A stretch of 64,000 nucleotides of DNA from Dactylorhiza incarnata (taxonomy: Eukaryota > Streptophyta > Magnoliopsida > Asparagales > Orchidaceae). The position numbers and the translations under genes are program-made. The stretch spans positions 7,175,001-7,239,000 of the forward strand of contig JAWHQI010000040.1 of the NCBI GenBank assembly GCA_033032865.1. The letters run 5' to 3'. This document shows, piece by piece, positions 10,077-20,544 of this stretch; the first letter of the stretch is position 1; each line of letters opens with the position of its first letter. The notes beneath the pieces were generated by a model, which ran no database searches, was not told the DNA's origin, and saw only the letters and a program-made list of their open reading frames with translations.

Positions 10077-11642
10077 TTGATAGAAGAGCATCTACTTCAT
10101 GCATGCTTGAACTGGACGGAGGTTCAATACCACCTTGCCGACCGAGTTCGACAGGCATTGGAGCTGGATGAGAGCATGAAATGCTATAAAGCGAAAACCG
10201 TTGCCGGGTTAAACGCTGATTTCTCTTTCAAAGATGGCCTTATGTGGAAGAATGGCAGATTGTGCGTCCCAAACGTTGGTACTCTACAGGCAGAGTTGAT
10301 GTACGAGGCTCATCATACCAAGTACTCGATCCACCCTGGGAGCACGAAAATGTACATGGACATGAAGAAACTTTTCTGGTGGCCGGGTATGAAGAAAGAC
10401 ATTGCCCTCTACCTGGCCAAGTGTAACACTTGCGCGTTGGTGAAGGTGGAATGTCAACGTCCCGGTGGATTTTTGAAGTCCTTGCCGATTCCGGAATGGA
10501 AGTTTGACGATATTTCGATGGATTTCGTGCACGGATTGCCGAGATCGCAACAGGGAAACGACGCCATCTGGGTGATCGTGGACCGATTGACGAAGGTATC
10601 GCATTTTATTCCGAACTGGAAGGATGATTCTGTAGAAAAGCTAGCGAAGCTCAATGTCGAAAGTATTGTGAGGCTGCACGGTGTCCCTCGTAGCATCGTC
10701 AGCGATCGTGACGGGCGTTTCACATCGAAAGATTGGAGGCTTATCCATGAACTGTTGGGCACTAAATTGAAGTTCAGCACGGCCTTCCACCCGCAAACGG
10801 ATGGGCAGACCGAGAGGACCAACAGGACTATGGAGGATATGCTCCAAATGTGCGCTCTAGATTTTGGAAAGAAGTGGGAAGATCATCTTTATATGATCGA
10901 GTTCGCCTACAATAATAGCTACCAAGCCAGTATACAGATGGCTCCCTTCGAGGCCCTCTATGGTAAGAAGTGTTGTACGTCGTTATCTTGGGCGGAAATG
11001 GGTGATACTAAGCTATTAAAGCGAAAGGATGTTGAGGAAGCAACTTCGACGATCCGAACTATACGTGAAAGGCTATTGATTGCCCAGGATAGGAAAGCAA
11101 AATATTTCAACGCCAAGCATAGGAACCTAGAGTTCGCCGTCGGTGACCGGGTTTACTTGAAGATCAAACCGTTCAAAGGGGTATCAAGGATTCGACGCTT
11201 GAAAAAGCTCAGTCCAAGGTACTTGGGACCGTTCGAGATCGTGGAGGGTGTTGGTGATGCGGCTTATCGGCATGCACTATCTGCAGAGCTAAGCGGTCTG
11301 CACGACGTGTTTCACATTTCAGTTTTGAGGAAGGCAGTGCAAGAGCCTACTCATATCATTGAGGTCGGCAAAGTGTCGGTTGATAGTGGGCTGTCGACGA
11401 AAGTCAAGCCCTTACGCATCGAGGATACCGAAGTAAAGCAGTTGCGGAACAAGTCCATTCGGATGGTAAAAGTCCGGTGGGATAATTGCGGCCGAGAGGA
11501 GCTATCTTGGGAGAGAGAGCAAGCGATGCTTGCGGAGTACCCCGAGCTATTTCTCTCAGGTATTTTTTTAACTGTTTTTTTCCTTCTCTTACTGTTTTCG
11601 AAATTTCAGGACGAAATTCTTTTAAGGGGGGTGGAGTTGTAA
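10077..11642 (+). CDS. pol: E2 integrase with short chromodomain-like C-terminus
   Basis: 521 codons. It has an HHCC zinc-binding region (SIHPGSTKMY...CNTC), and a catalytic core with Asp149 (SMDFVHGL), Asp210 (SDRDGRF) and Glu246 (TDGQTERTNR), giving the canonical D-35-E spacing. The GPY/F-like region (LSPRYLGPFEIVEGVG) follows, then a truncated chromodomain-like tail (VKVRWDN..REELSWERE). The last codons (DEILLRG) and stop run over the polypurine tract into the 3' LTR, as is usual in this lineage. The domain itself looks intact, but the upstream frame is broken. In chromoviruses the tail is thought to steer insertion to heterochromatin. Confidence 0.88.
   Translation: MIEEHLLHACLNWTEVQYHLADRVRQALELDESMKCYKAKTVAGLNADFSFKDGLMWKNGRLCVPNVGTLQAELMYEAHHTKYSIHPGSTKMYMDMKKLFWWPGMKKDIALYLAKCNTCALVKVECQRPGGFLKSLPIPEWKFDDISMDFVHGLPRSQQGNDAIWVIVDRLTKVSHFIPNWKDDSVEKLAKLNVESIVRLHGVPRSIVSDRDGRFTSKDWRLIHELLGTKLKFSTAFHPQTDGQTERTNRTMEDMLQMCALDFGKKWEDHLYMIEFAYNNSYQASIQMAPFEALYGKKCCTSLSWAEMGDTKLLKRKDVEEATSTIRTIRERLLIAQDRKAKYFNAKHRNLEFAVGDRVYLKIKPFKGVSRIRRLKKLSPRYLGPFEIVEGVGDAAYRHALSAELSGLHDVFHISVLRKAVQEPTHIIEVGKVSVDSGLSTKVKPLRIEDTEVKQLRNKSIRMVKVRWDNCGREELSWEREQAMLAEYPELFLSGIFLTVFFLLLLFSKFQDEILLRGVEL
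11619..11637 (+). promoter_or_regulatory. E2 polypurine tract
   Basis: TTTTAAGGGGGGTGGAGT directly before the 3' LTR start TGTAAC. This is the plus-strand primer site. Confidence 0.85.
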
Positions 11643-13613
11643 CACCCCAAAAATCGTAGTTCAGCGAGGTAGGCGGAGTGGTAGTGCTGCGCTCGGGATA
11701 GGCTGAAAATTCCTCAACAGTTCTCTGCGCACGACCATTGTCCTCTTTGCGCACGACCAGTGATCGTGCGCCTTTGATCGTGCGTTAATTCACAAGGAAT
11801 CGGAGTTCTGTCTCGGGTTATCGAAAGACCATTCTCCTCTTCGCGCACGACCAGTGATCGTGCGCTTGTGATCGTGCGCCCTGTTAATTCTGCTCCGCTA
11901 ATTTGAGCGGAGGAGGTGATCGGTCCGTCCAAATCTTTTGGAATCCGATCCAGCGGCTAGGATTTGGTGCTGGAGGTTATTAGGGCTTATGAGAGGGGTT
12001 TAATCCTCATTATTTCATAGCCTTTCTCTCTCTAATCCTAGAGGAAGAAGAAGGAGGCAAGGAAGAAGAAGGAGAGATCCCGCCATTGACGGAGCTCCGG
12101 AGCTCCGTTTCGCGAGCCATTTCCAGATCTGGAGAGTGCAGCCCGGTGCGGTCGTTTCCCTCCGTCTAGAATCTCGGATCCATGGCGAAGAAGAACGCTC
12201 CTAGGGTAACGATTCTTCCTCCCGACGTTTGGACTTGTCGTTTGTCCTCCCTTTCATTTCTCTATGCTTGCATGAGGAATCCCTTTCACCAAATGGGTGA
12301 AGTGTAGGATTTTCCTCAAGTTCTATGGAACTCTGGGTTGATTGTGTCCGTCCCCGGCATATTGCATTTTGAAATCCGGTAGTAGTGCGGATTTAGGCAT
12401 TTTGTGTGAAGCCTATTCGTGGCCGTGAGCCCGAATCGGTGATGCTTGATTTGCAACGTTGCATTTAGGTTAAGCCTAGAATGCGTGCCGGAGAATGACT
12501 CCGTGAAATCATCTTTAGTATTGCGGGATTTAAGTGTAGGTGTCTTGTGAAGATCCTAACGAAAGCCCCATGCTTTGAGATTGGATGAAGGCAAACCTTC
12601 ACCACGAAATTGATGTGGAGTGTATTGTACCTCCTTTGCTGAATATTTGTGAAGCCTAGATCCTTGCAAAGGGGTTAGGTGCGTAGCTTATAAATTGTGT
12701 AGCACGTGAAAGTGCTAAACTCTTATGGGCCGAGGTGAAGCCGTACCCGCGTCGTGCGATAGATCGCGACGATTAGAGCACAGGCAAAGCTAAACCGAAC
12801 CCATTTCCATGCAGATCGGTAAGAGGTCCCTACCTCATGTAAGCCGTGTGATCATGGGAGAGATTGTGGAAGGTGATTTACCTAGACCGACCAAAAGCTC
12901 TTTTTCTCACCTAAGGCGATGGCCCTTACGGTGGAGTGTTTTGTGGAATTGATGTTGTTAGCCTCATGCGGTTGTTAGGCGGTTGCGGGGAACCTTCGGG
13001 CGAACCCAACCAACATCATGTGCATACCTAGGTTCCCTTCTTTTGATGCTCAACCTAGAAGATTGATTGTGCTTGAAACCTCACCTTGTGTAGTTGCACT
13101 TTCTTTATATTCGTACTTGTGCTAGAATGGCTTGCTTGCAGGGTAGAAGCTCCGCCACCCCGGGAAAGGGGTGCGGTCGTTATAATTTGGTCAGCTGTGC
13201 TGACCGTTACTTTGCTTGCCACCGCTTGGTGGAATGTTCTTATGGAGGTGCAGGTGATCCTAGTGGGAAGTAGCGGGCGGTGGCCCTTTTGCTGAGTTGG
13301 CCCTTGAAGGCCAGCTTCCCTTTTTCTGCTTCCTCACGTATTGCCGGCCTGCGTGCCGATGTATGTTTTGGAGTTTTAGTACATTTGGTAAATATAAGGC
13401 CTTAAGGCCATATCTCTATTTCATGGTTTCATTCCGATGATAGTGGACAATTCTATTTGAAATGTTAAATCATTTTGCTTCCGCTTTTGTTTAGTATACT
13501 CTGTAGTAGTTCTTTCTGCTTATCACCTTTTAACTCCTAGCTAGTGTGGTTGGTATGGCGTGGGGTCCCGGCCGGACCTACTGTTATACTATTCGTACTG
13601 GCAGGGTGTTACA
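11638..13613 (+). repeat. E2 3' LTR (1976 bp)
   Basis: Same ends and length as the 5' copy, offset by 6949 bases. The candidate exon and splice donor are also conserved here (ATG at 12182). Confidence 0.95.
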
Positions 13614-13618
13614 CTACA
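13614..13618. repeat. Target-site duplication of E2, right (CTACA)
   Basis: Exact match to 4684-4688. Confidence 0.95.
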
Positions 13619-13737
13619 GCTAGGCTAAGACAAACCAGACCGCAGAACAGATTGCCAGGTCATGCGGACTCAGCAGACCGCCCGACCTCCTCCCAGACCG
13701 CCCAGATCCAAAAAGTCCACAAACTTCCACTTCAACA
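13619..13737 (-). repeat. E1 5' LTR, outer end
   Basis: Continues the LTR interrupted by E2. It ends ..CTTCAACA on the plus strand, which is the TGTTGAAG start of the family-A LTR on the minus strand and agrees with the E4 LTR starts at 15708 and 21788. GACCGC words continue into this part. Confidence 0.8.
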
Positions 13738-15707
13738 TTTTCAACGCAGTTCGTCTTAAACTATAACATGAATGAAATAGAAAAGACACTACCCAAGCTC
13801 CTTGGCATGTTGAGAACGGCCGAGAAAAACTAAGCCTGCCTGCCCTATACTGATGGTGCATAAGAGCAAGGGCAAGGCCAAGGGATCTAAGAAGACGAAG
13901 ATTGGATCTAAGTCTCATCTTGATCCCAAGTCTTCTGCACTGAAAAGGAAAGGTCTTGTGAAGGAAGGAAAGTGCCACCACTGCGGTAAGGCAGGGCATT
14001 GGAGGCGGAACTGTCCCCTCTACATTGAGGATCAGCAAAACAAGAAGGGAAGTGTGACTTCCACTTCAGGTATTTATGTTATAGAGATAAACCTTTCTGC
14101 TCCTTCATCTTGGGTATTGGATACCGGATGCGGTTCTCACATTTGTTCAAATGTGCAGGAACTGAGAAGGAGAAGAATGCTGGGTAAAGGGGAGGTAGAC
14201 CTACGCGTCGGGAATGGAGCAAGAGTTGCTGCCGTCGCCGTTGGTGTCTATTGTCTTTCTTTGCCCACTGGGCTTGTAATAGAACTAGATAACTCTTATT
14301 TTGTTCCAGCCATAACTAGAAACATTATATCCATTTCATGTCTTGACATGAAGGGTTTTTCGTTTATAATTAAGAACAATTGTTGTTCGATTTTTATGAA
14401 TGATGTTTGTTATGGTGTAGCCCAATTGTTTAATGGTTTATATGGTTTGAACTTAGACCATCCGATCTATAATGTTGAAAATAATAAAAGACTAAGAACA
14501 AATGACTCGAATCCTACATACCTTTGGCATTGTCGTTTGGGTCATATAAATGAGAAACGCTTATCCAAGCTCCATAGAGATGGACTATTGGACTCATTTG
14601 ATTATGAATCATTTGAGAGATGCGAGTCTTGCTTATTAGGCAAAATGACTAAAGCCCCTTTCACTGGTCGTACTGAGAGGGCAGATGATCTCTTGGGTGT
14701 CATACATAGTGATGTGTGAGGACCCATGAGTTCTATGGCTAGAGGTGGGTTCCACTACTTCGTCACATTTACTGATGATTTCAGTATATACGGATACGTG
14801 TTTCTTATGAAGAACAAATACGAGACCTTTGAAAAGTTCAAAGAGCTTAAGAATGAAGTAGAGAACCAACTAGGAAAAAGGATAAAAGCACTCCGATCTG
14901 ATCGAGGTGGCGAATATTTGAGTCAGGAGTTCCGTGATCATCTGAAAGAGTGTGGGATTGTATCACGTCTCACCCCACCTAGAACACCGCAACATAATGG
15001 TGTTTTTGAGAGGAGGAATCGTACCTTGTTAGACATGGCGCGATCGATGATGAGTCATGCAGATTTGCCCGTTTCCTTTTGGGATTTTGCTCTAGAGACT
15101 GCTACTTTTACACTAAATCGCATTCCGGCGAAGACGGTTCAAAAGACACCATATGAGATATGGACTGGGAAGCCTCCTAGTATGTCTTTCATTAAGATTT
15201 AGGGCTGTGAGACATATGTACGACGTCAAATGTCTGACAAGATGGAACCCAAATCAGATAAGTGTTACCTTGTGGGATATCCTAGGGAAACCAAAGGGTA
15301 TTACTTCTACTTGCCATCCGAGGGCAAAGTGTTTATCGCAAGGACTGGCGTCTTTTTGGAGAAAGAGTTCTTATCCAGAAAGACTGCAAAGGTGGAGCTT
15401 AAAGAGGTTTAAGAACCACAAACAATGAATGAACGTGAATTGGAACCTGAGCAAGGACTACAATCTGTTGTAGCTAGAGAACCTGCTCAAGAAACACAAG
15501 TCCTATGTAGATCTGATAGACCAAGATTTGATTCTGAAAGATATGGATTTCTCGTGTCTCAAATAGGTAATGTGTTGCTTATGGATCATGATGATGAGCC
15601 TGCAACCTATCAAGAGGCTATGTATGGATCTGACTCCGATAAGTGGCTTGAAGCCATGAAATCTGAAATGAACTCCATGTATGCAAACCAAGTTACGACC
15701 TTAGTGG
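13738..15707 (+). mobile_element. E3: internal fragment of a second copia family (B)
   Basis: Coding fragment with no LTR of its own, cut on the left by the E1 LTR end and on the right by the E4 LTR start. It runs from late Gag (LLGMLRTAEKN near 13790) through integrase into the start of RT (a WLEAMKSEMNSMY-like sequence near 15650). The matching pieces on the far sides of E1 and E4 were not found; the E1 side is off the window. Confidence 0.8.
13747..15707 (+). pseudogene. E3 copia gag-protease-integrase remnant
   Basis: The first part (13747-13850) is Gag with a TAA and a frameshift. The open piece 13853-14719 has a zinc knuckle CHHCGKAGHWRRNC (residues 41, 44, 49, 54), protease DTGCGSH (Asp 90) and the GAG-pre-integrase motif (LWHCRLGHINEKRL). 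It stops at TGA (14717-14719) in the integrase motif HSDV.GP. The frame then continues with LRSDRGGEYLS and GVFERRNRT to TAG (15200-15202), then to TAA (15410-15412), and ends in the linker before RT. Three in-frame stops and a truncated RT make it a dead fragment. Its lineage differs from E1/E4. Confidence 0.85.
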
Positions 15708-16889
15708 TGTTGAAATTTTGAAGTGAAGTGGAGGAGACCGGGCGGTCTGATTTTGGGAGACCGCCGAGACCGCGCGGTTTGTGTTTATATTTTGTCGGTC
15801 TGGCTCTGCCGGTCTATTCTGGCGGACTGCTGGCTCTGCCAATTTGTTCTTCATAGCTGCGGTCTATTCCCGAGTTGGTCTACTGGTTTGCCCGTCTTCT
15901 TTGTTGGAAGACCGGGCGGTCTGTTCTTATGTGATCGCCTGTCCGGGCGGTTTGTGCTTGGCGATTTGGCGACTTGTTCTAAGTCGGCCAGATGATTCTT
16001 ATTTTCTCCCGGTGATTTAAGGGAGTAGCGATCTTGTGTCCGGGCGGCTTGTTCATGGTCTCGTGTTCGCGCGACTTGTGCGCGACCTGCCTGCTGTTCT
16101 GCGGTCTTGGTCGGATGATCGTCCAAGTGGTCTAATCGCGCGGTTTGTCTTATGAGACCGCTGGCGATCTGACGGGTGGTGACTATATCCCGGTTTGTGC
16201 GGTGACGACATCCGTTTACCCGTCTATAAATAGGGGTGCATGGCCCGTCATTCATAACGAGAACTGTAAGAAATGAGCCTGGGTTAATTCATGCGGTCTC
16301 ACTTTGAGGTCGGGCGGTCTCGGAAGCGAGTTGACTGTTTGTTGTGTTCGCAGGTTTGCGGTCAGCAAGTTGCGGTCTCCTTCCTTGGTGATTCCCAGCG
16401 GCTTGAATAAATAGTTCGGCAGCGGTCTGTCTGCGAACTGGTTTTTGTTCGTTCTTGTGCTGTTCGCAGCGAGCTCAGCAATCAGGCGACCTTCAGCGGT
16501 TAGGCGATCTGAGTTGCGGTCTGGCGACAGCTTCAGTTCCTCGTTCCAATAAAGCTCCAGTTCGTGCGGTCTGAGGTGCGGTTTTGCAGTGCTGGCGGTC
16601 TGTCCAGTTTCTGTTCGCGGTCTCAGGTCAAGCCGGGCGACTTCTGGAGTCGAGCGGTCTGTGCTGTCTCAGCTTGTCTAGCCGCCAGATTTGTTTTGGT
16701 GTGTTTTGTTCTTCTCATCTCCGTGATTCTGATGAATCATGTCTCGCCATGTTTACCTCGCACTGTAAATGAAGTTTGTATTTCAATAAAGTTTCTTGTG
16801 TTGCTGTGTGGCATTGTGGTTGTTTGGCTTTAACTCAGTTGATGCAACTCCTGCTTACTCCTAAACGATTCAAATCAAAAAATTTAATA
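15708..16889 (+). repeat. E4 5' LTR (1182 bp)
   Basis: Starts TGTTGAAATT and ends AATTTAATA directly before the primer site. It is rich in GCGGTCT/AGACCGC words both upstream (15735-16165) and downstream (16290-16660) of TATAAATA at 16225-16232. AATAAA signals lie near 16408 and 16784. Confidence 0.85.
16225..16232 (+). promoter_or_regulatory. TATA box of E4 5' LTR
   Basis: TATAAATA; the same word is found in the 3' LTR at 31238-31245. Confidence 0.65.
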
Positions 16890-16905
16890 TGGTATCAAAG
16901 CGAGG
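16890..16905 (+). promoter_or_regulatory. E4 primer-binding site
   Basis: TGGTATCAAAGCGAGG abuts the LTR end. It matches the initiator tRNA-Met site with one change from TGGTATCAGAGC. Confidence 0.8.
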
Positions 16906-16978
16906 TTGTTGGAGTGGATAAGCAGTGTTCAACTTGAGTTGCCATCGTATTTGTGAAGAAGAGACCACATAGATTGCC

Positions 16979-17577
16979 ATGGAAGGTGGATACGCAAGAG
17001 GGCTTGGTATTGAACTCCTTACATCGACTAACTATAAGAAATGGAGGTCTTGTATGGAGAGCTATTTACATGGCGAGGATCTATGGGAGATAGTTGGAGG
17101 AGAAGACACGCAAGAAGTGTTTCTAGCAGGAGATAATATGGCAGAGGTGAGACTTTGGAGGAGGACTAATGTTAAGGCAGAGTTCACACTCAAGAGGGCT
17201 ATCTCACCGGAGCTATTTGACCACATCATTGGATGTAAATCTGCTGCTGAAATTTGGACGTCTTTGGACGGGCTATTTAATAAGAAGAATGTAGCTCGGC
17301 TACAGTTTACTGAAAATTAGTTGGCGAAGGTCTCTCAAGGCGATCTTCATATTTCTACCTTCTTTGTCAAGATGAAGAACCTCACAGCAGAGATTTCTGC
17401 TTTGGACCCTGATGAGCCCATCTCGGAGGCAAAACTGAAGAGGCATATCATCCGCGGTTTGCGGAAGGAGTATCTTGCCTTTGTGACTTCAGTTCAAGGT
17501 TGGGCAAATCAACCATCTCTGTTGGAGCTGGAGAACTTACTTGCTTCGCAAGAAAGTTTGGCAAGACAAATGGCGGG
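16979..17577 (+). pseudogene. gag: E4 copia Gag, N-terminal part
   Basis: Starts MEGGYARGLGIELLTSTNYKK about 90 bases after the primer site. A TAG at 17318-17320 splits two open pieces that align end to end with E1 Gag (..LFNKKNVARLQF / LAKVSQGDLHISTFFVKMKNL..). It ends at RQMAG where E5 begins, before the zinc knuckle. Retrotransposon Gag of the UBN2/DUF4219 type. Confidence 0.85.
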
Positions 17578-18650
17578 TGTCACAACCCGCATTTTCCCAA
17601 CATTTAAAATGCTATCAGAGTAGGGAAAGCTACGAATTGTGATGCCACGTCACGTAGGGGACGCCTACTGACGTTAAGGCAATTCATCCTTCATCGCAGT
17701 TCAAGCAAATATTATTATTAACTCAAAGAGATTCAAATATAATTTATGCAAAAAAAATTAACAAGCCGCGTTCCTCGGCTAGGTGGATCAACTAGTCCAC
17801 GCTTTTAAAATATAGTTTTACGCAGCGGAAAAAAATACTTGATTTAATTACTTAGTGTCCTAAGTGAACATGAAGACCTAGTGAGGTGCACCATGCAAGA
17901 TCGAATGTGTGGATTTACTATATATATAAGTAGATTTATCACGCACAAAAAGTAGTGAGATTACCATTTCAAAACATGATATGCAATGCTACAATTACCT
18001 TAGCATATCTAAGCAAGGGGCTATAAAGCCAACCCGCATCTAATCATTCCAGAACAAGTGTTCAAATTAAACAACAAGTAACAGCAGCAGTGAAATAAAA
18101 ATCTAACCAAACGGCACCACGGGCGTCAACACCTGACACGAACCCATGGGCCGACAAGTCCACAGAAGACTCTACCTCAAGAGAGTCAGAAGACGACAAC
18201 TAAAGCAGCTCCGTACTAACACCTGCTACTGTCCAGAACCTGGGCATTCAAAGAAAGAACACCTCAGAAGCAAGTACAAGTGGTGCAGAAACAAGAAAGT
18301 AAGCAAACCTCCGCGAGACTGGAGGGAAACAGAAGCTGCAAGGAGTAGTGACGACAACACAAGCCATAAATAATCATCAGGAAAAAAAAAGAAACATGAT
18401 GATCAACAGGAAAAAGAAACAGCAGAAGTAATTAATATTCAGCAGAAAAACACCCACCAAACGAAGGTGTAAAAACAGACAAGGTCAGAACTCGCCATGA
18501 ACAAAGAATCATCAACATTCACATTATTATTTATGTTACTCTTGTTCAGAATTATAAAGACTGATCAGCTCATCAGAAAAAGAGAAGCCGTGCGGGGATA
18601 ATTCCATCACACATCGTCACGACCCTCATAGCACCACACCGGTGGCACCG
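17578..18650. repeat. E5a: unassigned LTR-like segment
   Basis: Begins TGTCACAACCCGC exactly where E4 Gag breaks off, like the end of a gypsy LTR. It is AT-rich, with no recognisable protein; the 75-codon frame near 18146 resembles nothing I know. I found no matching right end, so orientation and identity are open. Confidence 0.4.
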
Positions 18651-20544
18651 CCAAAATCGTGTACGACCTCCGGTAGTTGTAATATGCTTTTACTCTTTTA
18701 GAAATATATAAACTGTTTATATAATCAGAAATCTTCTCTACTATTCTTCTTATGCACGCGAGCATGCGACTTCGCATGGTACTCTGTATTGTAGTTTTAA
18801 GCCATCTACTTTTCTTTCCCCGTTCGCATGGAATTTGTTTGCTCGGGACGCGCAAACAGGTAAGTCTGGGGGTGTGATGAGTCCTGATCATATACACTTT
18901 TATGGACTCATCTGGGCCATCTATTTAGTCTTTTCACTACACTTTAGCAATGTTTTAGCTCATATTGGTCATTCTATGCTAGGTGCACTTATAGGCCCAT
19001 TTTGGTGTGATTTCATGCTTTTCTTCATTAGTAGTTTTCATGCTCCGTTAGGTGCCACTTTCAGTGGCTAGATTCGTGGTTGTGCTGGAATAGGAGTCGT
19101 GCAGGTGTTCCTAGTGCAACTCTGCACAGGAACACTGCGCACGATCACCAGTTCCAGTGCGCACGACCACTGGTCGTGCGCCACTGATCGTGCGCACTTA
19201 ACCCTTTTTTCATGAGTTATGTTTGGTGCAGTGCGCACGAACATCAATGCTAGTGCGCACGACCACCGGTCGTGCGCCACTGTTCGTGCGCACTTATCAT
19301 TAATTTTATGAGTTCTGTTTCGTCCAGTGCGCACGACCACCGGTCGTGCGCCACTGGTCGTGCGAACATGTTATTTCATAATTTCTGTCTTTGCAGGTTC
19401 CGTCCAGGCAGAGCGCACGATCACCGAATTCTAGTGCGCACGACCACTGGTCGTGCGCCACTGACCGTGCGCACTGTTTATTCCAGCGCCTATAAATTCC
19501 GCTGCTCGCGATTTAGGTTATGACTTCCGCTTTCTTCTGCCGTTTTCCACCCGGTTCCGTCCAGATTCGCCCCTCCACCGTCGCCCACCATATGGAGGTG
19601 CTCCGGGCTTGCTCTTCACGCCAATCTTGAGTCGGAGCCTCCTCTCGGCCTCCTCCTTCATCCAAGAGCTCCAAAGGAAGACCTAGCCGCCATTACCGTC
19701 AAGCAAGAGGAAGTTTGCAACCTCCACCGGATCGTGACACGAAGAAGACGGGTCCATTGGAGAGTCGTGACAGCTCTCTCTACCCCGGACGTAGTTGCGG
19801 ACCGAGCTTGGACGCGGATTGACAACCCGGCGATTCCAACCGTGAATCTACAACGAGACTTCGGATTCGGTCGATTTCTTGCCTTATTCTTCTCTTATTG
19901 ATGTATATGTAGTTAGATCTAACATTACGATGAAGCATGCTTGATTATTAGCATTTATACTTGATTATGTCTATGTGATTTGAGTATTCTTGCTTATTAT
20001 TTTGAGGTGTGCCTTGTGGTGTGGATTGGTGGTTGTGTTGTGCCGCCCTAACAATTGTTAGTGGTGTGCTTGTCGAAGAGGTGCTTGCGACCCTCATTCC
20101 GCTAGCCTACTCGCCCATCCGCCTACCGAAGCGTGGCATCGCGGCCCGTATTCCATCCCGCCTAACGAAGCAACGCGCTCAAGGCCTGCATTGTTCGATC
20201 CGCTTGCCTACTCGTCCATCCGCCCTTGCGACGCAGCGCACTCAAGGCCTGCCTAGTCTCCATCCCGCCAAGCGAAGCATTGCATAGCGGCTAGGCATTG
20301 GAGTAGTTGTAGTTGTTTTCTTTTGTTTTCCAAAAGCCAACCCAACTCCCCTGCATTTCATCCGACGTTAAGGACTTCAATCTCAAGTCCTTCCTCGAAA
20401 CCTAACTCCACCTTACTGTGTTCCTCAAGAGACCGATACTTGGGGATTCATTCCCATTTTATATTACTTGAACGATCGGTACACTGCCGTTTCGTGTCGC
20501 AGTCGAGCTACCGCCTATAGCGGTGTGTGAGATTTGCGCCATCA
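18651..20544 (+). mobile_element. E5b: 3' end and LTR of an Athila-like element
   Basis: A short 3' internal piece with ATGCGA-CT-TCGCAT (18770s) and a polypurine tract AAGTCTGGGGGTG ending at 18874 leads into an LTR (18875-20544) that starts TGATGAGTCC and ends GCGCCATCA. The same arrangement occurs in E14. Upstream coding sequence is missing. The junction to E4 RT at 20545 lacks the part of E4 between Gag and RT, so sequence was lost. Confidence 0.75.
18875..20544 (+). repeat. E5b LTR (Athila-like, about 1670 bp)
   Basis: Palindromic array of GCGCACGACC/GGTCGTGCGC words at 19135-19475, immediately before TATAAAT at 19491-19497. Downstream is a region of repeated CATCCGCCT/CGAAGC words (20090-20290). 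The end resembles the E9 and E11 LTR ends (GTGTCGCAGTC..CGCCTATAGCGG). Confidence 0.78.

Larger units (their letters stand above)
4689..13613 (+). mobile_element. E2: complete Tekay/Del-type chromovirus (Ty3/gypsy)
   Basis: Plus-strand element with two LTRs of equal length (1976 bp), a primer site at 6667-6680 (TGGTATCGGACTTA), gag-pol, a polypurine tract at about 11619-11637 and exact CTACA duplications. Domain order is Gag, protease, RT, RNase H, integrase, then a short chromodomain-like tail (VKVRW....ELSWERE..ML.EYPELF), which points to the Tekay/Del chromovirus lineage. It sits inside the E1 LTR. LTR copies differ at a few percent of sites by eye. Pol has one stop and one frameshift, so it looks recently but not currently active. 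Confidence 0.93.
1..13737 (-). mobile_element. E1: Ty1/copia element (family A), 3' part off the window
   Basis: Minus-strand copia element. Its gag-pol runs from 3437 down to the left edge. A primer site matching initiator tRNA-Met lies at 3514-3525 (minus strand begins TGGTATCAGAGG). The 5' LTR is 3526-4688 continuing at 13619-13737, split by E2. Its RNase H region and 3' LTR lie left of the window. E4 is a second, opposite-facing copy of the same family, which fixes the LTR ends by comparison (LTR begins TGTTGAA on its own strand). Boundaries of the visible part are firm. The right-hand target duplication cannot be tested because the left end is missing. Confidence 0.85.

Noticed and set aside
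11560..11609. Possible third intron in E2 (CTCAG|GTATTT to TTTCAG|GACG) near the end of pol
   Set aside because: Only 50 nt, shorter than usual plant introns, and the unspliced frame already ends in the expected DEIL..G-type sequence.
19135..19475. CRISPR-like spaced repeats
   Set aside because: Units and spacers are not uniform, all lie within LTRs, and the genome is a plant's.
19068..19523. Frames with repeated RTTTGRAP/AHDRWSCAL in E5b and E14 LTRs
   Set aside because: Translations of the GCGCACGACC palindrome array, present on both strands.
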